DNA of 64,000 nt from Rhynchopus euleeides (taxonomy: Eukaryota > Euglenozoa > Diplonemea > Diplonemida > Diplonemidae). Under the pieces are notes generated by a model. It ran no database searches, was not told the DNA's origin, and saw nothing but the letters and a program-made list of their open reading frames with translations. The translations under genes and the position numbers were made by a program. Positions 50,845-62,103 of the stretch are shown in pieces; position 1 is the stretch's first letter; the number at the start of each line of letters is the position of its first letter. Location of the stretch: positions 777,501 to 841,500 of the forward strand of contig OY723239.1 in NCBI GenBank assembly GCA_963210315.1, in the 5' to 3' direction.

Positions 50845-51078
50845 CCGTATACGTAAATATTATGGAACGTAAATATTATGGAACGGGCCCATTTTTGGCC
50901 GGTCCGTTCCATAATATTTACGTTCCAAAATATTTACAGGGCCAGTTGGGGACTCGGTGGTGAGGACGGCTTGCGTCAGGAATCGCGCGAAAAGTGCACG
51001 AGTAGGTCCCGTCAGGGACTCTGTACGCCGTCCGATCACCTGGTCCAAGTCCCCGAGTCGCAGAAAGCCCTGTAAATA
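50845..51078. mobile_element. Truncated copy of the intron element
   Basis: Starts CCGTATACGTAAATATT with TA before it. It matches 37941 down to about 37706 in inverted orientation, including the unique core, and breaks off after ccctgtaaata. The missing end lies against the satellite region. Confidence 0.88.
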
Positions 51079-51099
51079 CTATCAGTCCTATTCGTGGTA

Positions 51100-52040
51100 A
51101 TTTACCCCCCCCCCAAAATTTACCCCCCCCCCTTATATTACCCCCTTTTTCGAAAATTTTGGGTTCAGGCCCCAGAAACTTGGTAATTTACCCCCCCCCC
51201 TTTGGCTGGGGGGGTGGGGGGAAAATACCCATTTTTTGGCTGGTCGGGGGGTAAATTTACCCCCTCCACTGGGTGGTGGGGGGGTAATTTACCACCCCCT
51301 TTGCCTGGTAGGGGGGTAATTTACCCCCCCTACCTGGTCAGAGGGGGTAAATTTACCCCCCACCAGGCTAAGGGGGTAAATTACCCCCCTGGCCCTCCCC
51401 AGCAAAGGGGGGGTAATTTCTTCCCGCTCTTACTGGGGGGTAATTTACCCCCCTCCCAGGCCAAAGGGGTAGTTGCCATCCCTTTACCCGTAGGGGGGGG
51501 TAAATTTACCCCCTTGTACTGGGGAGGGGGGTAATTTACCCCCCTACCCACCACCAGAGAAGGGGGTAAATTACCCCCCAGTAAGGGAGGGGGCAATTTA
51601 CCCCCCCTTGACTGGGGAGGGCCAGGGGGGTAATTTACCCCCTCCCTGGGCAAAGGGGTGGCACATATACCCCCCTTTGCCTGGAAGGGGGGGTAAATTA
51701 CCCCCCAGTTACCCCCCCCACTACCCAGTCAGAAGGGGGGTAATTTACCCCCCCTTTGCCGCCAGGGGAGGGTAATTGGCCGTGAGGTAGGCACCACACA
51801 CCCCACCGCACGCATGTGACAGGACCAATCATACCGAACGAAGTGCCCGAGGGCCTGGGTGAGGTCAGGGTAGGTCACCCACAGGCCCTGGGCGCCCTCT
51901 CACCCCCCTGTGGCCTACCAAAAAAACCGGCCACCCCAGAACATGGTAATTTACCCCCCCCCCTTGACCCGTAATTTACCCCCCCCCCCTTATATTACCC
52001 CCCTTTTCCCAAAATTTCCGGTCAGGCGACCCAAAGGGGG
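51100..52040. repeat. GGTAATTTACC palindromic satellite
   Basis: About 20 irregularly spaced copies of GGGGG-TAA(A)TTTA-CCCCC, a perfect palindrome with G and C arms. Spacers are G/C-rich and often read CTGG or CCAG. The blocks at 51100-51200 and 51940-52035 are near-direct repeats, enclosing the array. A unique stretch of about 130 bp sits at 51780-51900. Strong cruciform and G-quadruplex potential. Translated frames are artefacts. Confidence 0.9.
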
Positions 52041-52045
52041 GGTAG

Positions 52046-52200
52046 CCCTACCCTACCCTACCCTACCCTACCCTACCCTACCCTACCCTACCCTACCCTA
52101 CCCTACCCTACCCTACCCTACCCTACCCTACCCTACCCTACCCTACCCTACCCTACCCTACCCTACCCTACCCTACCCTACCCTACCCTACCCTACCCTA
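52046..52200. repeat. (CCCTA)31 array
   Basis: Thirty-one perfect copies of the pentamer CCCTA (TAGGG on the other strand), telomere-like but one base shorter than CCCTAA. Its perfection contrasts with the degenerate array that follows. Confidence 0.97.
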
Positions 52201-52209
52201 CAGCACGTC

Positions 52210-55200
52210 GGGGGTACCCACAACCCGACCCAACCCTACCCTAGGGTGAGGGTTGGGTACCCATAACCCGACCCAACACGACCCTACCCAACCCAGGGGT
52301 CAGGGCCAGGGTTGATCCTAGACCCAACCCAACCCAAGGGTTAGGGTCAGGGTTGACCCCAGACCCTACCCAACCCTAGGGTAAGGGTCAGGGTTGACCC
52401 TAGACCCTACCCAACCCTAGGGTTAGGGTTAGGGTTAACCCTTGACCCAACCCTAGGGATAGGGTTAGGGTTGACCCTAGACCCTACCCTAACCCTAGGG
52501 TTAGGGTTAGGGTTAACCCTAGACCCTACCCAACCCTCGGGTTAGGGTCAGGGTTGACCCTAGACCCTACCCAACCCTAGGGTTAGGGTCAGGGTAAACC
52601 CCTAGACCCTACCCTAACCCTAGGGTTAGGGTTAGGGTTAACCCTTGACCCAACCCTAGGGTTAGGGTCAGGGTTAACCCTAGACCCTACCCTAACCCTA
52701 GGGTTAGGGTTAGGGTTAACCCTTGACCCAACCCTAGGGTTAGGGTCAGGGTTGACCCCAGACCCTACCCAACCCTAGGGTTAGGGTTAGGGTAAACCCT
52801 TGACCCAACCCTAGGGTTAGGGTCAGGGTTGACCCCAGACCCTACCCAACCCTAGGGTAAGGGTCAGGGTTGACCCTAGACCCTACCCAACCCTAGGGTT
52901 AGGGTTAGGGTTAACCCTTGACCCAACCCTAGGGATAGGGTTAGGGTTGACCCTAGACCCTACCCTAACCCTAGGGTTAGGGTCAGGGTTAACCCTAGAC
53001 CCTACCCTAACCCTAGGGTTAGGGTTAGGGTTAACCCTTGACCCAACCCTAGGGTTAGGGTCAGGGTTGACCCCAGACCCTACCCAACCCTAGGGTAAGG
53101 GTCAGGGTTGACCCTAGACCCTACCCAACCCTAGGGTTAGGGTTAGGGTTAACCCTTGACCCAACCCTAGGGATAGGGTTAGGGTTGACCCTAGACCCTA
53201 CCCTAACCCTAGGGTTAGGGTTAGGGTTAACCCTAGACCCTACCCAACCCTCGGGTTAGGGTCAGGGTTGACCCTAGACCCTACCCAACCCTAGGGTTAG
53301 GGTCAGGGTAAACCCCTAGACCCTACCCTAACCCTAGGGTTAGGGTTAGGGTTAACCCTTGACCCAACCCTAGGGTTAGGGTCAGGGTTGACCCCAGACC
53401 CTACCCAACCCTAGGGTAAGGGTCAGGGTTGACCCTAGACCCTACCCAACCCTAGGGTTAGGGTTAGGGTTAACCCTTGACCCAACCCTAGGGATAGGGT
53501 TAGGGTTGACCCTAGACCCTACCCTAACCCTAGGGTTAGGGTCAGGGTTAACCCTAGACCCTACCCTAACCCTAGGGTTAGGGTTAGGGTTAACCCTTGA
53601 CCCAACCCTAGGGTTAGGGTCAGGGTTGACCCCAGACCCTACCCAACCCTAGGGTAAGGGTCAGGGTTGACCCTAGACCCTACCCAACCCTAGGGTTAGG
53701 GTTAGGGTTAACCCTTGACCCAACCCTAGGGATAGGGTTAGGGTTGACCCTAGACCCTACCCTAACCCTAGGGTTAGGGTCAGGGTTAACCCTAGACCCT
53801 ACCCTAACCCTAGGGTTAGGGTTAGGGTTAACCCTTGACCCAACCCTAGGGTTAGGGTCAGGGTTGACCCCAGACCCTACCCAACCCTAGGGTTAGGGTT
53901 AGGGTAAACCCTTGACCCAACCCTAGGGTTAGGGTCAGGGTTGACCCCAGACCCTACCCAACCCTAGGGTAAGGGTCAGGGTTGACCCTAGACCCTACCC
54001 AACCCTAGGGTTAGGGTTAGGGTTAACCCTTGACCCAACCCTAGGGATAGGGTTAGGGTTGACCCTAGACCCTACCCTAACCCTAGGGTTAGGGTTAGGG
54101 TTAACCCTAGACCCTACCCAACCCTCGGGTTAGGGTCAGGGTTGACCCTAGACCCTACCCAACCCTAGGGTTAGGGTCAGGGTAAACCCCTAGACCCTAC
54201 CCTAACCCTAGGGTTAGGGTTAGGGTTAACCCTTGACCCAACCCTAGGGTTAGGGTCAGGGTTAACCCTAGACCCTACCCTAACCCTAGGGTTAGGGTTA
54301 GGGTTAACCCTTGACCCAACCCTAGGGTTAGGGTCAGGGTTGACCCCAGACCCTACCCAACCCTAGGGTTAGGGTTAGGGTAAACCCTTGACCCAACCCT
54401 AGGGTTAGGGTCAGGGTTGACCCCAGACCCTACCCAACCCTAGGGTAAGGGTCAGGGTTGACCCTAGACCCTACCCAACCCTAGGGTTAGGGTTAGGGTT
54501 AACCCTTGACCCAACCCTAGGGATAGGGTTAGGGTTGACCCTAGACCCTACCCTAACCCTAGGGTTAGGGTCAGGGTTAACCCTAGACCCTACCCTAACC
54601 CTAGGGTTAGGGTTAGGGTTAACCCTTGACCCAACCCTAGGGTTAGGGTCAGGGTTGACCCCAGACCCTACCCAACCCTAGGGTTAGGGTTAGGGTAAAC
54701 CCTTGACCCAACCCTAGGGTTAGGGTCAGGGTTGACCCCAGACCCTACCCAACCCTAGGGTAAGGGTCAGGGTTGACCCTAGACCCTACCCAACCCTAGG
54801 GTTAGGGTTAGGGTTAACCCTTGACCCAACCCTAGGGATAGGGTTAGGGTTGACCCTAGACCCTACCCTAACCCTAGGGTTAGGGTCAGGGTTAACCCTA
54901 GACCCTACCCTAACCCTAGGGTTAGGGTTAGGGTTAACCCTTGACCCAACCCTAGGGTTAGGGTCAGGGTTGACCCCAGACCCTACCCAACCCTAGGGTA
55001 AGGGTCAGGGTTGACCCTAGACCCTACCCAACCCTAGGGTTAGGGTTAGGGTTAACCCTTGACCCAACCCTAGGGATAGGGTTAGGGTTGACCCTAGACC
55101 CTACCCTAACCCTAGGGTTAGGGTCAGGGTTAACCCTAGACCCTACCCTAACCCTAGGGTTAGGGTTAGGGTTAACCCTTGACCCAACCCTAGGGTTAGG

Positions 55201-55780
55201 GTCAGGGTTGACCCCAGACCCTACCCAACCCTAGGGTTAGGGTTAGGGTAAACCCTTGACCCAACCCTAGGGTTAGGGTCAGGGTTGACCCCAGACCCTA
55301 CCCAACCCTAGGGTTAGGGTTAGGGTTAACCCTTGACCCAACCCTAGGGTTAGGGTTAGGGTTAACCCTAGACCCTACCCTAACCCTAGGGTTAGGGTTA
55401 ACCCTTGACCCAACCCTAGGGTTAGGGTTAGGGTTGACCCTAGACCCTACCCTAACCCTAGGGTTAGGGTTAGGGTTAACCCTTGACCCAACCCTAGGGT
55501 TAGGGTTAGGGTTAACCCTAGACCCTACCCAACCCTCGGGTTAGGGTCAGGGTTGACCCTAGACCCTACCCAACCCTCGGGTTAGGGTTAGGGTTAACCC
55601 TGGACCCTACCCAACCCTAGGGTTAGGGTCAGGGTTGACCCTAGACCCTACCCTAACCCTAGGGTTAGGGTCAGGGTAAACCCTAGACCCTACCCAACCC
55701 TAGGGTTAGGGTTACCCCTTGACCCAACCCTAGGGTTAGGGTCAGGGTTGACCCTAGACCCTACCCTAGGGTTAGGGTAG
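52210..55780. repeat. Telomere-like satellite with 238-bp higher-order repeat
   Basis: Monomers of 36-42 bp each start with the palindrome AACCCTAGGGTT and continue with TTAGGG/TCAGGG-type and GACCCTA-type variants, so both CCCTAA and TTAGGG occur on each strand. A marker variant (GGGTAAGGGTC) recurs at 52857, 53095, 53416, 53655, 53969, 54445, 54760 and 54999, spaced 238-239 bp or about 4/3 or 2 times that. This indicates a six-monomer unit with insertions and deletions of monomers. There are no genes. Confidence 0.92.
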
Positions 55781-57480
55781 GGTATAGGGTTAACCCCAAC
55801 CCTGATCCGAGGGTTGGGTCGGGTCTAGGGTTCACCCTGACCCAAACCCGAACCCTAGGGTAGGGTTGGGTCTAGGGTGAACCCTAACCCTAGGGTCGGG
55901 CAGGGTCTTGGGTTAACCCCCAACCCTAACCCTCGGGTTGGGTAGGGTATAGGGTTAACCCTAACCCTAGGGTTGGGTTGTGTATAGGGTTAACCCTAAC
56001 CCTAACCCTAGGGTAGGGTTGGGTCTTGGGTTAACCCTAACCCTAGGGTTGGGTTGGGTATAGGGTTAACCCTAACCCTAGGGTGAGGGTAGGGTATAGG
56101 GTTAACCCCAACCCTAACCCTAGGGTTGGGTAGGGTATAGGGTTAACCCTAACCCTAGGGTAGGGTTGGGTCTTGGGTTAACCCTAACCCTAACCCTAGG
56201 GTAGGGTTGGGTATAGGGTTAACCCTAACCCTCACCCTAGGGTTGGGTGGGGTATAGGGTTAACCCTAACCCTAGGGTTGGGTTGGGTCTAGGGTTAACC
56301 CTGACCCTAACCCTAGGGTTGGGTAGGGTGTAGGGTTAACCCTAACCCTAGGGTCGGGTTGGGTTAACCCTAACCCTAGGGTTGGGTTGGGTTAACCCTA
56401 ACCCTAGGGTTGGGTTGGGTATAGGGTTAACCCTAACCCTAACCCTAGGGTTGGGTTGGGTCTAGGGTTAACCCTGACCCTAACCCTAGGGTTGGGTAGG
56501 GTATAGGGTTAACCCCAACCCTAACCCTAGGGTTGGGTTGGGTCTAGGGTTAACCCGAACCCTAACCCTAGGGATGGGTTGGGTCTAGGGTTAACCCTAA
56601 CCCTAACCCTAGGGTAGGGTTGGGTGTAGGGTTGGGTTGGGTCTAGGGTTAACCCTGACCCTAACCCTAGGGTTGGGTAGGGTGTAGGGTTAACCCTAAC
56701 CCTAGGGTCGGGTTGGGTTAACCCTAACCCTAGGGTTGGGTTGGGTTAACCCTAACCCTAGGGTTGGGTTGGGTATAGGGTTAACCCTAACCCTAACCCT
56801 AGGGTTGGGTTGGGTCTAGGGTTAACCCTGACCCTAACCCTAGGGTTGGGTAGGGTATAGGGTTAACCCCAACCCTAACCCTAGGGTTGGGTTGGGTCTA
56901 GGGTTAACCCGAACCCTAACCCTAGGGTTGGGTTGGGTCTAGGGTTAACCCTAACCCTAACCCTAGGGTAGGGTTGGGTGTAGGGTTGGGTTGGGTCTAG
57001 GGTTAACCCTGACCCTAACCCTAGGGTAGGGTCTAGGGTTAACCCTAACCCTAGGGTAGGGTTGGGTCTAGGGTTAACCCTGACCCTAACCCTAGGGTAG
57101 GGTTGGGTGTAGGGTTGGGTTGGGTATAGGGTTAACCCTGACCCTAACCCTAGGGTAGGGTCTAGGGTTAACCCTAACCCTAACCCTAGGGTTGGGTAGG
57201 GTGTAGGGTTAACCCTAACCCTAGGGTAGGGTTGGGTCTAGGGTTAACCCTGACCCTAACCCTAGGGTAGGGTCTAGGGTTAACCCCAACCCTAACCCTA
57301 GGGTTGGGTAGGGTATAGGGTTAACCCTGACCCTAACCCTAGGGTTGGGTAGGGTATAGGGTTAACCCTAACCCCAGGGTAGGGTCTAGGGTTAACCCTA
57401 ACCCTAGGGTGAGGGTAGGGTCTGGAGTTAACCCCAACCCCAACCCTAGGGTTGGGTAGGGTCTAGGGTCACCCGTAACC
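55781..57480. repeat. Variant telomere-like satellite (GGGTTGGG type)
   Basis: The same theme (GGGTTAACCCTAACCCTAGGGTTGGGT), but the strand sense of the G-rich variant changes, and GGTTGGGTCTAGGG / GTAGGGTGTAGGG variants dominate. Internal duplications (56440-56640 against 56790-56990) are visible. It gives way at 57480 to non-repeat sequence. Confidence 0.9.
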
Positions 57481-57624
57481 CTCGAAATCGGGCCCAAATC
57501 GCCAAAATGGGCACCCCTCGAAAAAAAAATTCGAAAAGGTCCCCCTACCCACACCTGGAAATTACCAAAAAATCTGGGACCCCGGCGGCCCCAACCCTAG
57601 GGTAGGGTAGGGTAGCCCCCCCCC

Positions 57625-59266
57625 CAGTGTTGTTAGAAACCGAGTTTTAAACATTTTAAACGTTTTAAACGTTTTAAAGTTTAAAACGCCGTTTTAAATT
57701 ATTTAAAATGGGGTTTAAAACGGGGTTTAAAACGGCAAAAAACCCTGCAAAATATAGGGGGAGACTTTTCGATTTTTTTTCTGGAACCCAAAATTGGTCG
57801 TTTTGGGCCATCTGAGGCCATCTTCGGCAAAAAAATCCAATTTTGAGGCTCCCTGGGGGTCCCAAATGGGTGAACAAATTCCCTGTGTGAAATAGCCTAT
57901 TGCAGGCCTTTTGAGCATGATCAGGCAAACACAGCTGTGTGGCAGGGCTTTCTGCGAAAATTCGCCTCCTGGTGAAGTGGGCTACTTTTCACTCTCTATT
58001 CACCCTGGCCTCAACCCGTTCCTCTGCTCACCCTGACGCAAGCTCATGCCCTCATCGTTGACAATCACCCAGAAAAGATTCAGGATGGTACAGTACAGAC
58101 TCGGGTGCACGAACGATCCAACGGTGGTGCCTGTTTGACTTGCTGGTGTATGGTTGATCATTGCTTGTTCCGTACATTTCGCTTTCTCAGCGCCCCCGCC
58201 TTCACCGAAACCCGATGCCCCAACACGAGCGGTGTGGCGCCCGTGGTACTGACCCCTTCGGACCTTAACTCCAGCGGTAGCCGCCGGTTTCTTCAAAGAA
58301 ACTCATCGATGATGTCCCCCCAGAGTGCAGGTTCCTGCTGCCTACCCACGATCATTAGGGTGCCGAGAGAATGGCTAGGTGATCAATAATTGTCCCAAAC
58401 ACTAGCTTGGCAACAGCCAGAGCAACCCCAGGTGGGGCGCAGCCGAGTGCTGCAACCATCGTTCTGACAGCAACAACATCACCTGGCTGTCTTGTTGAAC
58501 ACAGCCGTGATGAAGCTGGCTGCACTTCCTGTTTGGAGTTCGTCGGGATCCGTTCTGCAAAAGTGAAAGTTGGAGGCAAAGAATAGATGACGAGGATGGT
58601 TACGCCTTTTGTAGGCTTCTCTCGATCAGAGAAGTCGGGCGTCCATAGGAGAGTAAAGGGAATACAGATATGCTCCTCTCAAAGAGGGGCAGGCCAAAGG
58701 TAGGCTCCAGGTGGCAACTGGAACTGTGCAACTTTTCCAGAAGGTGCTTCCAGGACTGTCGAAGGAGCTGGTGGAGTTCGCTGGGTCCATTGCCATCCCC
58801 ATCATGGTGATCCGGCCTTCAACCTGCGACTTTGTATCATGGATTCAGCTCAAAAGGGTGCACATCGAGTGATGCAAGATGAAGATTCGACACTCCAGAA
58901 ATATGCTGATGTCAAACTGCATTATTCCTGAGAACAACGGAGGGGGTGTGCCAACTGATGCCGGTGCGATTGATGCAACCCTCACCACAACGTCAGTGCC
59001 ACCTATTTTCCACCAATAATGTGTCCGCTGTGACAGGAATGCAGGAATAATCACCCAGAATATGAGCTGGGGGGCCTCAGGGGGCATGGAAAAAAATTTT
59101 TGGCCGAAAAAATTTTTTTTGGTGTGAAAACACCACAGAAGCGCCCTGTTTTAACCCCCGTTTTAAACTCCGTTTTAAATTAATTTAAAACGCGTTTTAA
59201 TTTAAAACATTTAAAACATTTAAAACGTTTAAAACGTAAAGTTTTAAATGGGGGCTAACAACAATG
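57625..59266 (-). mobile_element. hAT-like element, intact right copy (1642 bp), inverted relative to 296-6832
   Basis: CAGTGTTGTTAG at 57625 and CTAACAACAATG ending at 59266. The flanks are C-runs (C8 on both sides), consistent with an 8-bp duplication in a C-tract. It lacks both insertions present in the left copy and so provides the empty sites (ATT near 59200; TA near 57680). Near-identity with the left copy indicates recent movement or duplication. No recognisable transposase; mobilised in trans, if at all. Confidence 0.9.
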
Positions 59267-59380
59267 CCCCCCCCCCCCCCCCCGGCACGGAGAAACTTAA
59301 CGTTCGACCCGAATTAGCCAGAGGCCTGGGGGGACTTAAACACGGGGGGTCCCAGGTATACGGTATAAAAAATGTCCGTC

Positions 59381-59427
59381 CAGTACAGCCGCTCTTTGCT
59401 CGTATTTGTTTGCGACGCGTTGGTTCC
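59381..59427 (+). repeat. Copy of the dispersed GCTCTTTGCTCGTATTTG motif
   Basis: cagtacagccgctctttgct then cgtatttgtttgcgacgcgttgg. It resembles 50360-50410, which has the same position relative to a cyclase-like gene neighbourhood, and more distantly 20236, 20717, 21075 and 39968. Function unknown. Confidence 0.55.
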
Positions 59428-59528
59428 AAGGGAGTGGATATGGGATGCTTCACAAACCCTTCCATAACCTCGGCCACAGGGTATGACGAAGGCAAGTACC
59501 CTGTTGTGGGTGGCATGCCGTGCCTGGC

Positions 59529-61361
59529 TTACACATGGACAGCAAGGGGTGTGGTGTGCCCCAGCAGGCTGATGGTGCTGTGTGCCTGCCTGTGGTGCTC
59601 GCCTGCCATCTCACCCGCCTGCTGCACGTCGGTACCAGACAGATACGCACGCATCGCAGCGTTGTAAGGGTCCCATTTGGCAGCAGTCTTCCCGACGTTG
59701 TACATCCACTCCCCACCCCCGTCGTTATCTGCGCTGCCCTCCTCCACCAGCAGCGAGTACACACAGAAGCATGTGTCATCGTCGTTGATACTGTTGCTGT
59801 TGTCGTGGACCTGTACATCGGCGGACGCGTGATCACCACCGGGAGTCTGCTTCACCAGACGCACACGCCTTGGCACGAGCAGCAACACGTACTCATGCTC
59901 TGCTTCCCGCTGCAGCTTCGTGTTGCACACCACATCCAGCCCGAGAGCACGCGCAGCACGCTCCATCCCACACGCCAGGACAGGCAGCACCCCAAGCAGG
60001 CTGAACCGCCGCATCTCTGAACACCCCGTGTCCCCGCACAGGACGTGTCCCGACGCCGCTCCGATGTTGACATTCCGATGCAGGGCGCTGTCTGTGCTGC
60101 TCCCCTGCTGGATGTTGAAGCTGCGCACGGCCCGCACGATCTGCTGCGATGCACCTACAGTTGCAGTGGTGTGCACGAGGCACGGACGGGAAGTGTTGAA
60201 GGAGGCAAGGATGCGGTCGCCGACAAACACATCCACCAGACCACGGCGTGACTCCACTGCCGACATCGTGTTGGTCAGCAGCATCTCGAAGAACGACGTG
60301 AAGGTGCGGGGGTCCTCCTCCAGACACGCCAGTGCGTTACATGTGTTCACCACAAGCAGTGTTGACCGTACGCTCTTCAACAGACCAAGCACCTTCGTCA
60401 CCGCAACACAGCGCCCCTCTGAACGATCGCTTACTGACGCGTTGCGCGGGCTTGACTTCACACCTGAACTCGAAGAGCCGGTGTACACAGAATCGCAGGC
60501 ACCGTCGTCATGTTGCTGTGCAGGGAGGCACGACTTCGGGAGGTACGGGCGGTACGCACGCAGGTTCTGCTCCAGCCTGCGAAGCGCCTCGTGCATCGCT
60601 GCAGGCAGCCGCCCCTCCGCCTCCGCCTCCTGCAGCATCTCCGCCACGGTGTCGACGTCGTAGCCCGCCAGAAGTTGTGCAATCGCCTCCACAGTCTCGA
60701 TGGTCCGTCCCATCGCCGCCTTCTCCCTCTCGGCTGACTCTGCGAACCCGCGTGTGGCCGCGAAGTCGACAAGCAGCACTAACAAGGCATTGTGCATCTC
60801 GTTGACCCCTGATACTGCTTTCACAGGACACGGGGGATGGGTACACTGCACAGTCACCTGCAGACGCTCCCACCTGAGTGAGTCCGGTGCCGACCCAGGC
60901 AGGTCGTACAGCCCTAAGCGCAGCATGTCCTCTGCTGACATGATGACGACCCACACGGCCGTGACTGCTGCGAGCCCTGTTGCGAACCACCTCCCGAGAC
61001 CGATCACCACCGACAGGTCTGCGAGAAGCACAAAGAAACTCCAGACTGGCTGAGACCCGATCATCCGCATGTTGAGGTCCGCCAACATCGTCGCCATGGC
61101 ACACACTGCGATGTAGGTTCGTATCATGTTGTGTGTCAGGTGCACGCCGCATACACACAGTACGGCCAGCAGCATACTGCAGAGGGACGTGACCACCAGT
61201 GGGGAAGTCACCAGCGGCCACCGTGGCGCTGTGAGAAGCAGCAGGATCTCCGCGACCCCGAGGATGGTGCTGACCAAGAACATCAACCGCCTGTCGCTGC
61301 GCGCCTTGCCCTGCAGCCTCCCGTCCATCGAGATGACCCCTTCGAACCAACCCATCGCCAT
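59529..61361 (-). CDS. Multi-pass membrane protein with degenerate class III cyclase domain (paralogue B)
   Basis: 610 residues. ATG at 61361 (MAMGWFEGV) was chosen because the conserved N-terminus of all three paralogues begins there; the frame is open to 61472 but without an ATG. The architecture matches paralogue A: membrane segments at about 25-145, EQNLRAYRPYLPKSCLP linker, then the cyclase-like domain with FVGDRILASF and VNIGAASGHVLCGDTG, and lacking the first metal-binding Asp. The C-terminal ~100 residues (GEWMYNVGKTAAKWDPYNAAMRAYLSGTD... LLGHTTPL) are also shared. Most differences from A fall in the loop after the linker (about 290-335) and in one loop of the cyclase domain (about 425-445). 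Confidence 0.8.
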   Translation of the reverse strand: MAMGWFEGVISMDGRLQGKARSDRRLMFLVSTILGVAEILLLLTAPRWPLVTSPLVVTSLCSMLLAVLCVCGVHLTHNMIRTYIAVCAMATMLADLNMRMIGSQPVWSFFVLLADLSVVIGLGRWFATGLAAVTAVWVVIMSAEDMLRLGLYDLPGSAPDSLRWERLQVTVQCTHPPCPVKAVSGVNEMHNALLVLLVDFAATRGFAESAEREKAAMGRTIETVEAIAQLLAGYDVDTVAEMLQEAEAEGRLPAAMHEALRRLEQNLRAYRPYLPKSCLPAQQHDDGACDSVYTGSSSSGVKSSPRNASVSDRSEGRCVAVTKVLGLLKSVRSTLLVVNTCNALACLEEDPRTFTSFFEMLLTNTMSAVESRRGLVDVFVGDRILASFNTSRPCLVHTTATVGASQQIVRAVRSFNIQQGSSTDSALHRNVNIGAASGHVLCGDTGCSEMRRFSLLGVLPVLACGMERAARALGLDVVCNTKLQREAEHEYVLLLVPRRVRLVKQTPGGDHASADVQVHDNSNSINDDDTCFCVYSLLVEEGSADNDGGGEWMYNVGKTAAKWDPYNAAMRAYLSGTDVQQAGEMAGEHHRQAHSTISLLGHTTPLAVHV

Positions 61362-62103
61362 TGTTCCGCGCTGACGGTGTGTCTGCAGGTGATGGCAATT
61401 TGTTGACAATGGTACTCTTCCCGCTGTATCCTTGCCTCCAAACAGTCGGGAGCCTGTTGATACTGTGCACAAGACATAGCAGAGCTATGGAGTAGTAGAG
61501 TATAGAGCGACAGGGAAACACCCGCGTCCTTCATCTTTTTCGCAGCGGTGAACATCTGACAAGCGCGCTTTGGAGAGACCCCTGTCCACATGCACAGGCA
61601 GGCGCCAACTCGAAACAGTTTCTGGGCTCAAACGTCCGCCCACCCGCACACCCATGAGGTGCCTTGTGCCAGATCAGGCTCGGCGGAAGCCACTCCACTT
61701 GGAGAGGCATTGGCCGTGACGAGAGTTACTCCTCTGTGCCTGTGAGCATCAGACACCAAGGTGTGTGTCGCGGGTGTGGTGCAGCACCGCCCGGAAGGAC
61801 GGCACCGTACGCACACACGGTGTGGTGTGTCGTGCGCGACCGGGGGTGAGGTGGGTGCGGAGTGGCTGAGACGCAAGCCTGCCATCCCACAACATCTCAA
61901 CATGTGCACCCCAAGGCATACTAAGGAAGAGCATCAGACACCCTGAGGTGTGTGTCGGGTGGGTGTGGTGCAGCACCGCCCGGAAGGACGGCACCGTGCG
62001 CACGCACACGACGGAGCGGGAGGCGACTGGGACACAACAGGGTGGGGTGCGTTGGGGAGTGGCACCTCTTCGGGTGGGTGGCAGCCAGCCTGCTCCTCTG
62101 CAA
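61362..62103. other. Spacer between paralogues B and C
   Basis: Includes the promoter side of gene B. About 100 bp are tandemly duplicated at 61736-61830 and 61927-62030 (agcatcagacac ... gtggtgcagcaccgcccgga ... aggacggcaccgt). No gene recognised. Confidence 0.5.

Noticed and set aside
53000..55300. Reading the satellite as a simple fused telomere
   Set aside because: Both orientations alternate within every monomer, instead of switching once at a fusion point.
52046..57480. CRISPR array or protein-coding repeats in the satellite
   Set aside because: There are no unique spacers between repeats. Frames such as the Leu-Pro-Tyr repeat at 51910-52266 are simple-sequence artefacts.
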